A DNA stretch of 24,238 nucleotides from CALOCV01 sp942491955 (GTDB lineage Bacteria; Chlamydiota; Chlamydiia; Chlamydiales; CALOCV01). Made by a program: the position numbers and the translations under genes. The stretch lies in contig CALOCV010000051.1 in the NCBI GenBank assembly GCA_942491955.1, forward strand, positions 1 to 24,238. Reading direction: 5' to 3'. Below are positions 5,596 to 13,505 of the stretch, in pieces (position 1 is the stretch's first letter; each line of letters begins with the position of its first letter). The notes under the pieces were generated by a model that worked only from the letters and a program-made list of their open reading frames with translations, ran no database searches and was not told the origin of the DNA.

Positions 5596-7494
5596 ATGAC
5601 AACAGATCGAGAAAAGAAACACGTGATTGTTGTTGGCGGAGGCCTTGCCGGGCTCTCCGCCACAATGCGTTTGGCAGAACAAGGATGTCATGTCCAGCTT
5701 GTCTCCGTAACCAAAGTTAAGCGAAGTCATTCGGTATGCGCCCAAGGAGGTATCAACGCTGCATTCAATACGAAAGGGGAGAACGATTCTCCCATCGTTC
5801 ACGCCTATGATACCATCAAAGGAGGGGATTTTCTTGCCCATCAACCTCCCGTCCTTGAAATGTGCCTTGCTGCGCCCAATATTGTCTACATGCTCGAGAG
5901 TTTCGGATGTCCTTTCAATCGGACACCAGAAGGGAATCTCGATGTGCGCCGTTTCGGCGGAACCCTTTACCACCGTACCGCCTTCTGTGGTGCCTCTACA
6001 GGGCAACAAATTCTCTATTCCCTCGATGAGCAGGTGCGACGCTATGAAGTCAAAGGCTTTGTAGAAAAATTCGAAAATCACGAGTTCATGAGCCTTGTCC
6101 TCGACGAGCACGGTGTGGTTCGCGGCATCGTTCTTATGAATCTCTTTAATTTGAAAATGGAAGTGTTTAAGGCCGATGCCGTTCTTCTCTGTACTGGAGG
6201 TCCAGGGCTTTTGTTTAAGAAATCGACCAACTCAACGTTTTGTACCGGTGCTGCTAATGGTCGCCTCTATCGACAAGGCGTCTGGTATGCCAACGGAGAG
6301 TTTATCCAAATCCATCCGACAGCCATCCCAGGACCTGACAAGCTCCGCCTCATCTCTGAATCGGTAAGAGGAGAGGGAGGACGGATATGGGTGTGGGGCG
6401 ATTCGACAAAAACCATCGAGACACCCGATGGAAAAGTGATTCCTTGTGGAAAGACAGGAGAAAAATGGTATTTCTTAGAAGAACTCTATCCCGCCTTTGG
6501 CAACCTCGTTCCTCGCGATATCGGTGCACGAGAGGTATTGCGCATCTGTGAGATGGGCCTTGGGATCGATGAAGAGATGCAGGTCTATCTCGATATCACC
6601 CACCTTCCCGAAGAGAAAAGGCATAAACTCCAGTCGGTGCTCGATATCTACGAAAAGTTTTCGGGAGACGATCCCCATGCGATCCCCATGAAGATCTTTC
6701 CCGCCGTCCATTATTCCATGGGAGGCGCCTGGGTCGACTGGCCCGCTGCCGACGATCCCGACCGTTGGACCCGCTTTCGCCAGATGACCAATGTTCCCGG
6801 TTGTTTCGATGCCGGAGAATCGGACTACCAATACCATGGTTCCAATCGCCTCGGTGCCAACGCCCTCCTCTCATGCATCTTTGGAGGCCTCGTTGCAGGG
6901 GATGAGATCCCTCGCTATATCGATCAACTCGATACGCATCATACGGAACTCTCTTCCAAAATCTTTGATCGTGCAAAAGAAGAAGAAGAAAAGCGGAAAC
7001 AAGAACTCTTTTCCAGACGAGGAAAAGAAAATGTCCACGAACTCCATCACGAACTAGCCAACTGGCTCGTGCGCCACGTTACTGTGAAAAGAAATAATCC
7101 CGATCTACAAAGGACCCTAAATAAAATCTTAGAGATCGAAGAGCGGTTCCAACACATCACTCTCGATGATCTCACCCCTTTTGCCAATCAAACCTACGCC
7201 TTTGCCTCCCAGTTCGGTCCGATGATCGATTTGGCAAAAATCATCACAAAAGGCGCTCTCCTACGCAATGAGATGCGAGGAGCCCATTACAAACCCGAAT
7301 TCCCCGAAAGAGATGATCAACACTGGTTAAAAACCACCATCGCGTCCTACGATCCTTCACAAAAAGAAACCCACATCGACTACCAACCTGTCGATATTCG
7401 TCATCTCGATCCCATCGATCGCGACTATACCACGACGAAAAAAGTCCAACCAACACTCAAAAACATTCCAGAAAATATCTCTTTGCCTGTATAG
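5596..7494 (+). CDS. sdhA: succinate dehydrogenase flavoprotein subunit
   Basis: This is the catalytic subunit of complex II, oxidising succinate to fumarate. The dinucleotide-binding motif VVGGGLAGLSA is at residues ~12-22, and His45 in RSHSVCAQGGIN is the expected covalent FAD attachment site. Further family motifs include HRTAFCGASTGQQ, IQIHPTAIPG, ESVRGEGG (substrate-side arginine), HYSMGG and the FAD-contacting SNRLGANALLSCIFGG. At 632 residues it is a normal length and is complete. The ribosome binding site before ATG 5596 is weak (only 9 bp follow the preceding stop), so coupling to the upstream gene is likely. The sdhB start follows 8 bp after the stop. Confidence 0.96.
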   Translation: MTTDREKKHVIVVGGGLAGLSATMRLAEQGCHVQLVSVTKVKRSHSVCAQGGINAAFNTKGENDSPIVHAYDTIKGGDFLAHQPPVLEMCLAAPNIVYMLESFGCPFNRTPEGNLDVRRFGGTLYHRTAFCGASTGQQILYSLDEQVRRYEVKGFVEKFENHEFMSLVLDEHGVVRGIVLMNLFNLKMEVFKADAVLLCTGGPGLLFKKSTNSTFCTGAANGRLYRQGVWYANGEFIQIHPTAIPGPDKLRLISESVRGEGGRIWVWGDSTKTIETPDGKVIPCGKTGEKWYFLEELYPAFGNLVPRDIGAREVLRICEMGLGIDEEMQVYLDITHLPEEKRHKLQSVLDIYEKFSGDDPHAIPMKIFPAVHYSMGGAWVDWPAADDPDRWTRFRQMTNVPGCFDAGESDYQYHGSNRLGANALLSCIFGGLVAGDEIPRYIDQLDTHHTELSSKIFDRAKEEEEKRKQELFSRRGKENVHELHHELANWLVRHVTVKRNNPDLQRTLNKILEIEERFQHITLDDLTPFANQTYAFASQFGPMIDLAKIITKGALLRNEMRGAHYKPEFPERDDQHWLKTTIASYDPSQKETHIDYQPVDIRHLDPIDRDYTTTKKVQPTLKNIPENISLPV

Positions 7495-7502
7495 GACAAC
7501 GC

Positions 7503-8258
7503 ATGGGAAAGTCGTTTACCCTCCGCATTTTTCGTGGCCACCCAGGACATCAATATTGGGAAGAATTCCTTCTTCCCCTTACCCCACTCTCCAATGTCAT
7601 CTCCTGCCTGATGGAGATCCAACGCCGCCCGATCAACAATAAAGGAGAGAAAGTCACCCCCGTCGTCTGGGAATCGGGCTGTCTCGAAGAGGTATGCGGA
7701 TCGTGCTCCATGCTCATCAACGGCTACCCAAGACAAGCCTGCACCGCCCTCATCCAACCGATCCTGAAAAAGACGGGCAAAGATACCATCACTCTCGCAC
7801 CAATGACAAAATTCCCCCTCATCCGCGACCTCGTCATCGATCGATCCGTAATGTTTGAAAATCTCAAAAAAGTGCAAGCTTGGATCGATGTCGATTCGTC
7901 ACAAGGCGATACCCGTCGACCCAAAATCAATCCAGAACGACAAGAGATCATGTACTCTCTCGCCCGCTGCATGACGTGCGGCGTCTGCTCCGAGGGGTGC
8001 CCACAAGTGAACCCCCGCTCGAAATTCATGAGTCCCGCCATCTTCTCTCAAGTGCGCCTGTTTAACATGCACCCCACAGGGAAGATGAATCAACGAACAC
8101 GCCTCCACGCTGTCATGGGAGAAGAGGGGATCCAAGGCTGCGGTAATGCACAAAATTGTGTCAAAGTATGCCCAAAAAATATCCCCCTTACTGACTCCAT
8201 CGCCGCCATCTTCCGCGGCACCCTTATCGAAAGCATGAAAAATTTTTTGGGATACTAG
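7503..8258 (+). CDS. sdhB: succinate dehydrogenase iron-sulfur subunit
   Basis: This subunit transfers electrons from the SdhA flavin to the SdhC haem/quinone site through three iron-sulfur clusters. Cys60, Cys65, Cys68 and Cys80 form the [2Fe-2S] ligand set (CLEEVCGSC...C). Cys156, Cys159, Cys162 and Cys166 (CMTCGVCSEGC), with Cys213, Cys219 and Cys223 (CGNAQNCVKVC), supply the [4Fe-4S] and [3Fe-4S] ligands. At 251 residues it is complete. Its last 40 codons (from 8136) are repeated almost exactly at 10334-10456 by the duplication flanking the IS1634-family element. This gene is the intact copy, and the insertion therefore left the operon functional. Confidence 0.95.
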   Translation: MGKSFTLRIFRGHPGHQYWEEFLLPLTPLSNVISCLMEIQRRPINNKGEKVTPVVWESGCLEEVCGSCSMLINGYPRQACTALIQPILKKTGKDTITLAPMTKFPLIRDLVIDRSVMFENLKKVQAWIDVDSSQGDTRRPKINPERQEIMYSLARCMTCGVCSEGCPQVNPRSKFMSPAIFSQVRLFNMHPTGKMNQRTRLHAVMGEEGIQGCGNAQNCVKVCPKNIPLTDSIAAIFRGTLIESMKNFLGY

Positions 8259-8467
8259 TTTTTTTGGGGGGACTAATCCCCCCAAACCCCCCGCGGCCGC
8301 TTCGCAGCCTTCAAGTTTGTCGCTTGCTTGTGACGCTTGTTTCCCCGCGGCTTCTTTGTTTTTTCGAGAAAGCTATCGCTTTCTCGAAAGAACCATCGCA
8401 CGAACGTACCGTTCGCGCGATAAGCCTCTCCCTTCGGTCGAGCGGTTGAAGCTTTGTAAATAATTAA
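8136..8467. repeat. left copy of 332-bp direct repeat flanking the IS1634-family element
   Basis: This stretch runs from codon 212 of sdhB to the base before the IS left inverted repeat. It recurs at 10334-10666, starting at the base after the right inverted repeat. By direct comparison the copies differ only by small insertions/deletions: an extra C near 10411, one fewer T near 10446, one fewer C near 10489 and two extra bases near 10591. There are no substitutions. It is best read as a very long target-site duplication. Confidence 0.9.
8263..8460. other. cluster of GC-rich stems downstream of sdhB
   Basis: At 8263-8286, nine-base arms TTTGGGGGG/CCCCCCAAA surround a six-base loop. At 8362-8389, perfect twelve-base arms TTTCGAGAAAGC/GCTTTCTCGAAA enclose TATC. 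Around 8397-8418, CGAACG/CGTTCG and flanking bases form a third stem. The first starts five bases after the sdhB stop and may end transcription or protect the mRNA 3' end, although no T run follows on the plus strand. The whole cluster is copied again at 10464-10660. Confidence 0.55.
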
Positions 8468-8558
8468 TCCTGACTTCAGCATTTTAGGTTACCCTTGAAC
8501 TCGATTTCCCTAAAGTAGCCCTGCCTTTTAAAATGTAGTGCCCTAAATAAAATAGGTG

Positions 8559-8587
8559 TTGACTATATATGGCAAGCAAGCTAGTAT
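8559..8587 (+). promoter_or_regulatory. transposase promoter, probably leaderless
   Basis: TTGACT (8559-8564) and TAGTAT (8582-8587) are separated by 17 bp, close to the sigma-70 consensus. The ATG at 8594 begins only six bases after the -10 box, and no Shine-Dalgarno sequence is present. Transcription would therefore start at or near the A of the start codon. Confidence 0.55.
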
Positions 8588-8593
8588 CGTCGT

Positions 8594-10279
8594 ATGTTTA
8601 TTCGAGTAAAATCCACAGCCCATCCGCATAAAAATAAAGTTCAAATCTGCGAAAGCATTCGCCAAGGTTCTAAAGTCAAGCAAGTTATAGTTAGACATGT
8701 TGGTGTTTCACAAAGTGAAAATGAGCTTGAAGAGTTAAAGAGGCTTGCAAAAACACTAATAGCTCAAATAGAAGAAGAAAGAAAAGGTCCGTTTCTCTTT
8801 TCAACGGAAAACTTAAACGGCAAGAAACCTGACGAGCTTTGTCTTGATGTTACTGCTGAAAAAATTGAAGAACCTAAAGAGGTCTCAGAGTCACTTGTTG
8901 TAGATCTCAATGATCTTTCAGAGCAAAAAAGAATAGTTGAGGGATTTCATGATGTTTTTGGGTATCTTTTTAACTCTCTAGGTTTCAATAATATACTTAC
9001 GAAAAAGAAAAGTGAAGTCCTTAGAGAATTAGTTCTTGCAAGAATCGCTAAACCTTCGAGCAAAAGAGCAACCCAAGAAATTTTAACTGCCGATTTTGGT
9101 GTCGATATCCATCTTGATCGCATATATCGCATGATGGATTCACTTATCGAAAAGCAAGATGAGTTCCAAAAAAGAATTTTTCAGTCTACTCAATCTCTTT
9201 GCTTCGAAAAAATCAACATGACATTTTTTGATGTCACAACGCTTTACTTTGAAAGCACAGAAGAAGATGAGCTTCGTAAATTTGGTTATTCGAAATATCA
9301 AAAATTTCACTCAGTTCAAGTTGTTATGGCGTTAGCTACGACTCAAGATGGCCTTCCAATAGGGTACCAAGCATTTCCTGGAAATACTGCTGAGGTTTCT
9401 ACACTACTAAAATGTCTAGAGAACTGGAAAAAAATCTTCCGATAGGAGATGTGACGATCATTGCAGACAGAGCCATGATGAGTGAGAAAAATTTACAGGA
9501 GTTAGAGAAAGCAAACATAAAATATGTAATCGCCGCGAAGCTGAAAAAACTTCCTAAGGAGGTTAGGGAAGAGATTCTTAAGGGTGATGGAGTAAATATT
9601 TATTTTGATAAGGATAACTACAAACTCCAGCAGCATATCTTACCGAACCAAAGACGTTTAGTTGTAACCCATAGTGATAGGAGAGCGAAAAAAGACAAGC
9701 TTGATCGAGAAAGGGTTTTGGATAAGATTCAAAAGAAAATAGGTTCAGGAAAGAACATGAAGAAGCTGGTTTCAAACAGAGGCTACCAGAAGTATCTAAA
9801 AGCGGAAGGAGAAGGAAAAATCTCATTAGATAATGAGAAACTTGCAGAGGAAGAGAAGTGGGACGGACTGCATGGATTGATCACAAATGATGGCGAATCA
9901 GATGCTCTCGAGCTTCTGCAATATTACAGAAGATTGTGGGTGATTGAGGAGTCGTTTAGGATCAAAACAGATTTATCGGTAAGACCCCATTTATCATTTC
10001 AAACCAGAGAGAATAGAAGCTCATCTTCTTCTTTGCTTTCTAGCCTTCACTCTCTTAGGCATGCGGAGTATCGCATCGAGCTACAAAAAGAAAAAAAAGT
10101 TTCGATTCAGGACATGAGAAGGCTCCCTTTGGAGGACTCAAGTAAGCATCTTAAAGGATCACAAAACAGAAAAGTTATACCGTGTGCCGTCAAAGCCGAA
10201 TCAAAAAACAAAAAAGATTTACCAAACATTTGGCCTTGTTAGAAATGAAAAGATTGAATTAATAAATCAGAGGGTGTAG
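8594..10279 (+). pseudogene. IS1634-family transposase, frameshifted
   Basis: The DDE transposase is recognisable throughout: first Asp in FFDVTTLYFES, then FGYSKYQKFHSVQVVMAL and PGNTAE, second Asp in TIIADRAMMS, and Glu in RLWVIEESFR. Four single-base shifts break it. Near 9430 an A7 tract appears one A short, ending the first frame at 9445. Near 9986 there is an extra C. Near 10058 one base is missing, after FKPERIEAHLLLCFLAFTLL read in another frame. Near 10137 one base is extra. The restored end reads SILKDHKTEKLYRVPSKP and continues to the natural TAG at 10277-10279. No in-frame nonsense substitution was noticed. The first shift alone could be programmed slippage, but the others make inactivity likely. 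Confidence 0.85.
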
Positions 10280-10333
10280 TGCCCAAAATTCACCTCTTCC
10301 CTGGGAGAATGGACTAAAATGCGGAAGTCGGGA

Positions 10334-10456
10334 GGCTGCGGTAATGCACAAAATTGTGTCAAAGTATGCCCAAAAAATATCCCCCTTACTGACTCCATCG
10401 CCGCCATCTTCCCGCGGCACCCTTATCGAAAGCATGAAAAATTTTTGGGATACTAG
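10334..10456 (+). pseudogene. duplicated 3' end of sdhB (last 40 codons)
   Basis: This copy of sdhB codons 212-251 was created by the duplication around the IS. It encodes CGNAQNCVKVCPKNIP, holding the last three cluster cysteines, but lacks a start and the rest of the protein. A one-base insertion near 10411 and a one-base loss near 10446 shift the frame between them. It cannot make a functional product, although it is a possible substrate for recombination with sdhB that would delete the IS. Confidence 0.88.
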
Positions 10457-10666
10457 TTTTTTTGGGGGGACTAATCCCCCCAAACCCCCGCGGCCGCTTC
10501 GCAGCCTTCAAGTTTGTCGCTTGCTTGTGACGCTTGTTTCCCCGCGGCTTCTTTGTTTTTTCGAGAAAGCTATCGCTTTCTCGAAAGAACGCCATCGCAC
10601 GAACGTACCGTTCGCGCGATAAGCCTCTCCCTTCGGTCGAGCGGTTGAAGCTTTGTAAATAATTAA
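10334..10666. repeat. right copy of the 332/333-bp direct repeat
   Basis: This is the second copy of 8136-8467, beginning at the base after the IS right end and stopping at AATTAA. It carries the sdhB 3' end and the same GC-rich stems. The copies are about 99% identical with only indel differences, so the insertion is fairly recent. Confidence 0.9.
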
Positions 10667-10691
10667 TATTTGACCGTTATTGCCCTTCATT

Positions 10692-10757
10692 ATACCAATT
10701 CCGGTAAGAAAATGCATAAAGTGGATTCAGGATTTTTTTGCGAAATTTGTTTTGGAG
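10692..10757. mobile_element. MITE family 1, copy B (truncated, left 66 bp)
   Basis: The left end ATACCAATTCCGGTAAGAAA and the next 46 bp match copies A and C. Identity stops at TTTGGAG (10757), so the central stem and right end are missing. The sequence that follows (10765-10778, TGTGCTCTCTGTGG) matches the right inverted repeat of the GxxExxY cassette at 2376-2389. A second insertion or a deletion therefore replaced the right part. Confidence 0.85.
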
Positions 10758-10764
10758 GTAGAAG

Positions 10765-10778
10765 TGTGCTCTCTGTGG
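10765..10778. repeat. fragment of GxxExxY-cassette terminal repeat
   Basis: TGTGCTCTCTGTGG is identical to part of the right inverted repeat at 2376-2389. It continues as TAAGTAAAA, resembling that repeat's TAGTTTT end after loss of one CTCTGTGG unit. No matching partner repeat or ORF remains, so it is a scar. Confidence 0.45.
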
Positions 10779-10800
10779 TAAGTAAAATGTTTTCGTTAGG

Positions 10801-10830
10801 TTGACAAAAATGTATATAATATTGTATACT
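10801..10830 (+). promoter_or_regulatory. toxin-antitoxin promoter with overlapping palindromic operator
   Basis: TTGACA (10801-10806) and TATACT (10825-10830) with an 18-bp spacer form a strong sigma-70-type promoter. The bases 10812-10829, GTATATAATATTGTATAC, form an 18-bp palindrome with 16 of 18 positions symmetric. It covers the -10 region, where a ribbon-helix-helix antitoxin would be expected to bind and repress its own operon. A second -10-like TATAAT at 10815 is too close to the -35. Confidence 0.7.
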
Positions 10831-10854
10831 AAAAAATAACAAATGGAGTGGAAC

Positions 10855-11100
10855 ATGGCCCAAACAGCGAGAATTTCAAGCCGTAGCGATTCCATCATCA
10901 AGGAAATGATCTTACTAACAGGTTATTCAAAAGTAGAAATCATCGAGCACGCCTTGGAAGCTTATCAAAGAAATGAAAGAATTCGACTCATGAATGAAGC
11001 CTATCAAAACCTTCAGTCCGATCCGTCCACATGGAGAAAAGAATTGCAAGAACGAGAAGAATGGGAAGGAACACTTAACGATGGCCTTGAAGAAGAATAG
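10855..11100 (+). CDS. antitoxin, ribbon-helix-helix-like, partner of MazF toxin
   Basis: This 81-residue protein should neutralise the toxin encoded next to it and repress the shared promoter. The N-terminal ~45 residues (TARISSRSDSIIKEMILLTG, then SKVEIIEHALEAYQRN) have the strand-helix-helix character of ribbon-helix-helix DNA-binding domains. The C-terminal part is acidic and rich in Glu/Trp, as toxin-binding tails are. ATG 10855 is chosen because GGAG (10845-10848) lies six bases upstream. The in-frame ATG at 10843 has no such site and would include it. The end overlaps the toxin start by 20 bp. The RHH call rests on pattern and context rather than a diagnostic motif. Confidence 0.78.
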   Translation: MAQTARISSRSDSIIKEMILLTGYSKVEIIEHALEAYQRNERIRLMNEAYQNLQSDPSTWRKELQEREEWEGTLNDGLEEE

Positions 11101-11446
11101 TCCATTACAGGGAGAAATTTGGCTTTTTGACCCCGATCCCGTAAAAGGCAATGAAATTGGCAAGAAAGTTCGTCCCGCCATTGTCGTCTCGAACAATCTC
11201 ATGAACAAAGGATCTTCAGGTCTCATCATTGTTGTTCCCATTACAAGCAGAGACAAAAAAATTCCCTCCCATATCCAAATCACACCACCTCAAGGAGAAG
11301 TGAAATTCTTAAGCTTTGCGATGTCCGAACAGATTCGATCGATTAGTAAAAAGAGATTAGTCCAAAGACTTGGCACAATCCAATCATCCGAGATTCTCAA
11401 AGAGATCCATTCTTGGTTAACCGATCTTCTTTGGATAGATACCTAA
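11081..11446 (+). CDS. mazF: MazF/PemK-family toxin (mRNA endoribonuclease)
   Basis: The 121-residue protein has the MazF/PemK signature GEIWLFDPDPVKGNEIGKK at residues 11-29 (KVRPAIVVSNN follows), then LIIVVPITSR. By family comparison, Arg31 (in VRPA), Thr55 (VPITS) and Glu25 occupy positions of catalytic or RNA-binding residues in Escherichia coli MazF. The domain and length are normal and no lesion is seen, so it should be an active sequence-specific mRNA interferase held by the antitoxin. ATG 11081 (MALKKNSPLQ) is chosen because the conserved domain begins 10 residues later. AAGGA lies 10 bases upstream, inside the antitoxin gene. Earlier in-frame starts would add unrelated residues. Confidence 0.9.
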   Translation: MALKKNSPLQGEIWLFDPDPVKGNEIGKKVRPAIVVSNNLMNKGSSGLIIVVPITSRDKKIPSHIQITPPQGEVKFLSFAMSEQIRSISKKRLVQRLGTIQSSEILKEIHSWLTDLLWIDT

Positions 11447-11497
11447 AATCTAGGGTCATGTTCGACCTCAGGTCAGAAATCTTCGCGTTCTTCGCGT

Positions 11498-13465
11498 TTA
11501 GGTAAGGGAGCGGAATAGATCGCGCAAGGGACTTGAGGCGTAGGTTGCGGCTTTTTCCGGCATGCCCGATAGGATGTGCCGATGGTAGAGCGTTTGCAAT
11601 TTCTCCACACCATGCGTTTGGAACCATTTTTTTAGAAACACACACTCTTTTTTTGAAAAATTGGATCTACCCGACAAAAACTTGATCCTGGTGATGGTTT
11701 CCAGTGTATTTTCATCGAGCACCGTATCAGGATTGCTGAATCCGTAGTCGAGGTGATAAAGAGATGGACTATTCTTGATTTCTTTCGCTTCGATATCACT
11801 AAGAAGAATGCATTCTCCATTTTCTATTTGCACAAAATGCAGGGGAGTGCGGTGATTTCCCAATAATTGGAGATCGTCAATGGAAGGATTGCGCGTGGGC
11901 CATTCGAGAACATTGCTAGTGAGATCAACGCCTTCAAAAGCATCTGCGTACTCTTTGAGAATGGGATCATGTTGGCAATAAAGCTTTAAGGAGAAATAGG
12001 GAATGCTATCCAATGTCTCTAATGCATTATAATATGACAACTCCTGTCTTTGGGTATAACAAAATACCGCAGAAGAGATTTCATGCAATCGTTCAAGAGA
12101 AAGCTTGCAATATTTCGGGTCTAGCTTCCCAAGAACCACCTTAGTATCCACTTTTTTCTCATCGACTTCGAGTTCTGTCTCCGTCTCTTTTCTCGATTCT
12201 TCCTCAATCTCTACGGTTTGATCTCCATCGATGTCGCGCAAAGGAACGGGGATTTCTTGAGCACAAAAGGGTTTGTATTGGTTTGCAATGTGTTGTATCC
12301 GCTCGATGTAGCTCTCAGGTTTCTCTCCTTTTTGCGCTAAGAAAGGAAGGGCTACAAAAATATCGCGAATGCGTTTTGTATAGTTGTCAACTTCATTTTG
12401 GAAAACGGTGTCGCGATTTTCTCGTTCTAAGATCTTGCCATAGAGCTCTCTTGGTCGTTTTACCATCTCCTTAAACCACACGTTATTGAGATAGGCCATG
12501 GCTTCTTTTTTCTCTTCAATGCTCCATTTTGGATCGATCAAGCCTTTTAACAGAAGAAACTGGATAACGCCGTCGCTCTCTTCGCGATACCCTTTGAAAC
12601 TCTCCGATTCGACTCTCTCCACTTGATTGAGAATGACAAAACGGAGAATATCCTCAAATGTGATCTTCTCTTCTTGCGGTTTGGAAAACTTTTTCCGTAA
12701 GATCGATTCGACCTCATCGTCAAGGACGAACTTCACCCTCTGCTTCTTGTCAAGGCCACGAAGACGCCATACAGCTTGCGCAAGGTCGCGCAACATCATG
12801 TTCCTTCCAATGGTAACAATGTTTACTGCATTGTATTTTTTCTTTGTATCAGCACCTGTGGTATGACGCTGATCCAAGAAGGTCATCCTCTCGCAAATAG
12901 GAGTTGTCGACTCGTTTAAGCTTTTCTCGTCTTTCCCATCCCATTCTGCTTGCTCATTGCTTTCGTTGTAAAAGGTAACGGGCCTCTTGTATCGCGCATG
13001 CAGTGTTTGTCCGATTGCTGTATTGCTGGCCCCTTTAAAATAGCCGCCAGCATCGCTAATCATGTCAAAGGAGATTCCTTGTTGGTCGAATTTGGCAAAC
13101 ATCTCATCAGGGGTTCCTGATGTGACGGTGTAGACTTCATTGAAGGAATGATTCCATAAAATCTCTAATGTTTTGGCATCGTTGCCCGCAGCAGGTGCGG
13201 GATCGAGTTTGCTATGCATACTGCAACGGTTCCATAACGTTCCCGTAAAACCAGATAGTTGGCGAAAGAGTTCGGTGAGATTGTGGGGATTAGCGCTGAT
13301 TTTTCTCGAAAAAATCTCGAGATGGGGAAGGATCTGCTCTTCGACAAATTCGATTCTTTTCGCAAGACTTTGGTTCACTTCTCCTAATAGCTTTTCCCAT
13401 TGGCTCTCTTTGATGTTGAAAAGAGGAATATCAAGACTCCTTTCAGTTTGCAAAAAGTTTTCCAT
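11498..13465 (-). CDS. C-terminal part of DUF3638/DUF3645 helicase-like protein, separate ORF of 655 residues
   Basis: The N-terminal half carries motifs found after DUF3645 in giant DUF3638 proteins. These are SGFTGTLWN (71-79), ISDAGGYFKGASNTAI (~136-151), FLDQRHTTGADTKKK (196-210) and QAVWRLRGLDKKQRVKF (230-246). The last resembles helicase motif VI, with its arginines. The C-terminal ~400 residues are unrecognised and include an acidic stretch (EIEEESRKETETELE). No P-loop is present, so it cannot be an ATPase alone; the P-loop is in the upstream ORF. ATG 13465 has no good ribosome binding site and lies 40 bases after the upstream stop. A different open frame bridges the two, so the first residues may be an artefact of a frameshift. 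It ends convergent with mazF. Confidence 0.7.
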   Translation of the reverse strand: MENFLQTERSLDIPLFNIKESQWEKLLGEVNQSLAKRIEFVEEQILPHLEIFSRKISANPHNLTELFRQLSGFTGTLWNRCSMHSKLDPAPAAGNDAKTLEILWNHSFNEVYTVTSGTPDEMFAKFDQQGISFDMISDAGGYFKGASNTAIGQTLHARYKRPVTFYNESNEQAEWDGKDEKSLNESTTPICERMTFLDQRHTTGADTKKKYNAVNIVTIGRNMMLRDLAQAVWRLRGLDKKQRVKFVLDDEVESILRKKFSKPQEEKITFEDILRFVILNQVERVESESFKGYREESDGVIQFLLLKGLIDPKWSIEEKKEAMAYLNNVWFKEMVKRPRELYGKILERENRDTVFQNEVDNYTKRIRDIFVALPFLAQKGEKPESYIERIQHIANQYKPFCAQEIPVPLRDIDGDQTVEIEEESRKETETELEVDEKKVDTKVVLGKLDPKYCKLSLERLHEISSAVFCYTQRQELSYYNALETLDSIPYFSLKLYCQHDPILKEYADAFEGVDLTSNVLEWPTRNPSIDDLQLLGNHRTPLHFVQIENGECILLSDIEAKEIKNSPSLYHLDYGFSNPDTVLDENTLETITRIKFLSGRSNFSKKECVFLKKWFQTHGVEKLQTLYHRHILSGMPEKAATYASSPLRDLFRSLT

Positions 13466-13505
13466 GCATCCGTTTTTTCGATCTGTCCCTTTTTCCCATC
13501 TTCTT

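Larger units (their letters stand above)
8468..10333 (+). mobile_element. IS1634-family insertion sequence, 1,866 bp
   Basis: The element is bounded by imperfect 20-bp inverted repeats. The left end is TCCTGACTTCAGCATTTTAG (8468-8487), and the right end (10314-10333) reads TCCCGACTTCCGCATTTTAG on the other strand. It contains one transposase gene, now frameshifted. Direct repeats of 332/333 bp abut both ends. Unusually long, variable target duplications are described for this family (IS1634 itself and mycobacterial IS1549). The element lies just downstream of sdhB and does not interrupt it. Confidence 0.88.

Noticed and set aside
5557..6111. Long minus-strand ORF opposite the start of sdhA
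   Set aside because: It is a shadow of sdhA, which has all catalytic and FAD-binding motifs on the plus strand.
8264..8482. Short ORFs on both strands in the GC-rich stem region (also at 10259-10717)
   Set aside because: They are produced by palindromic, low-complexity DNA that is duplicated with the IS. No start signals or conserved protein features are seen.
9412..9445. Programmed frameshift producing an active IS1634 transposase
   Set aside because: The A7 tract could slip, but three further shifts later in the gene mean slippage here would not restore the full protein.
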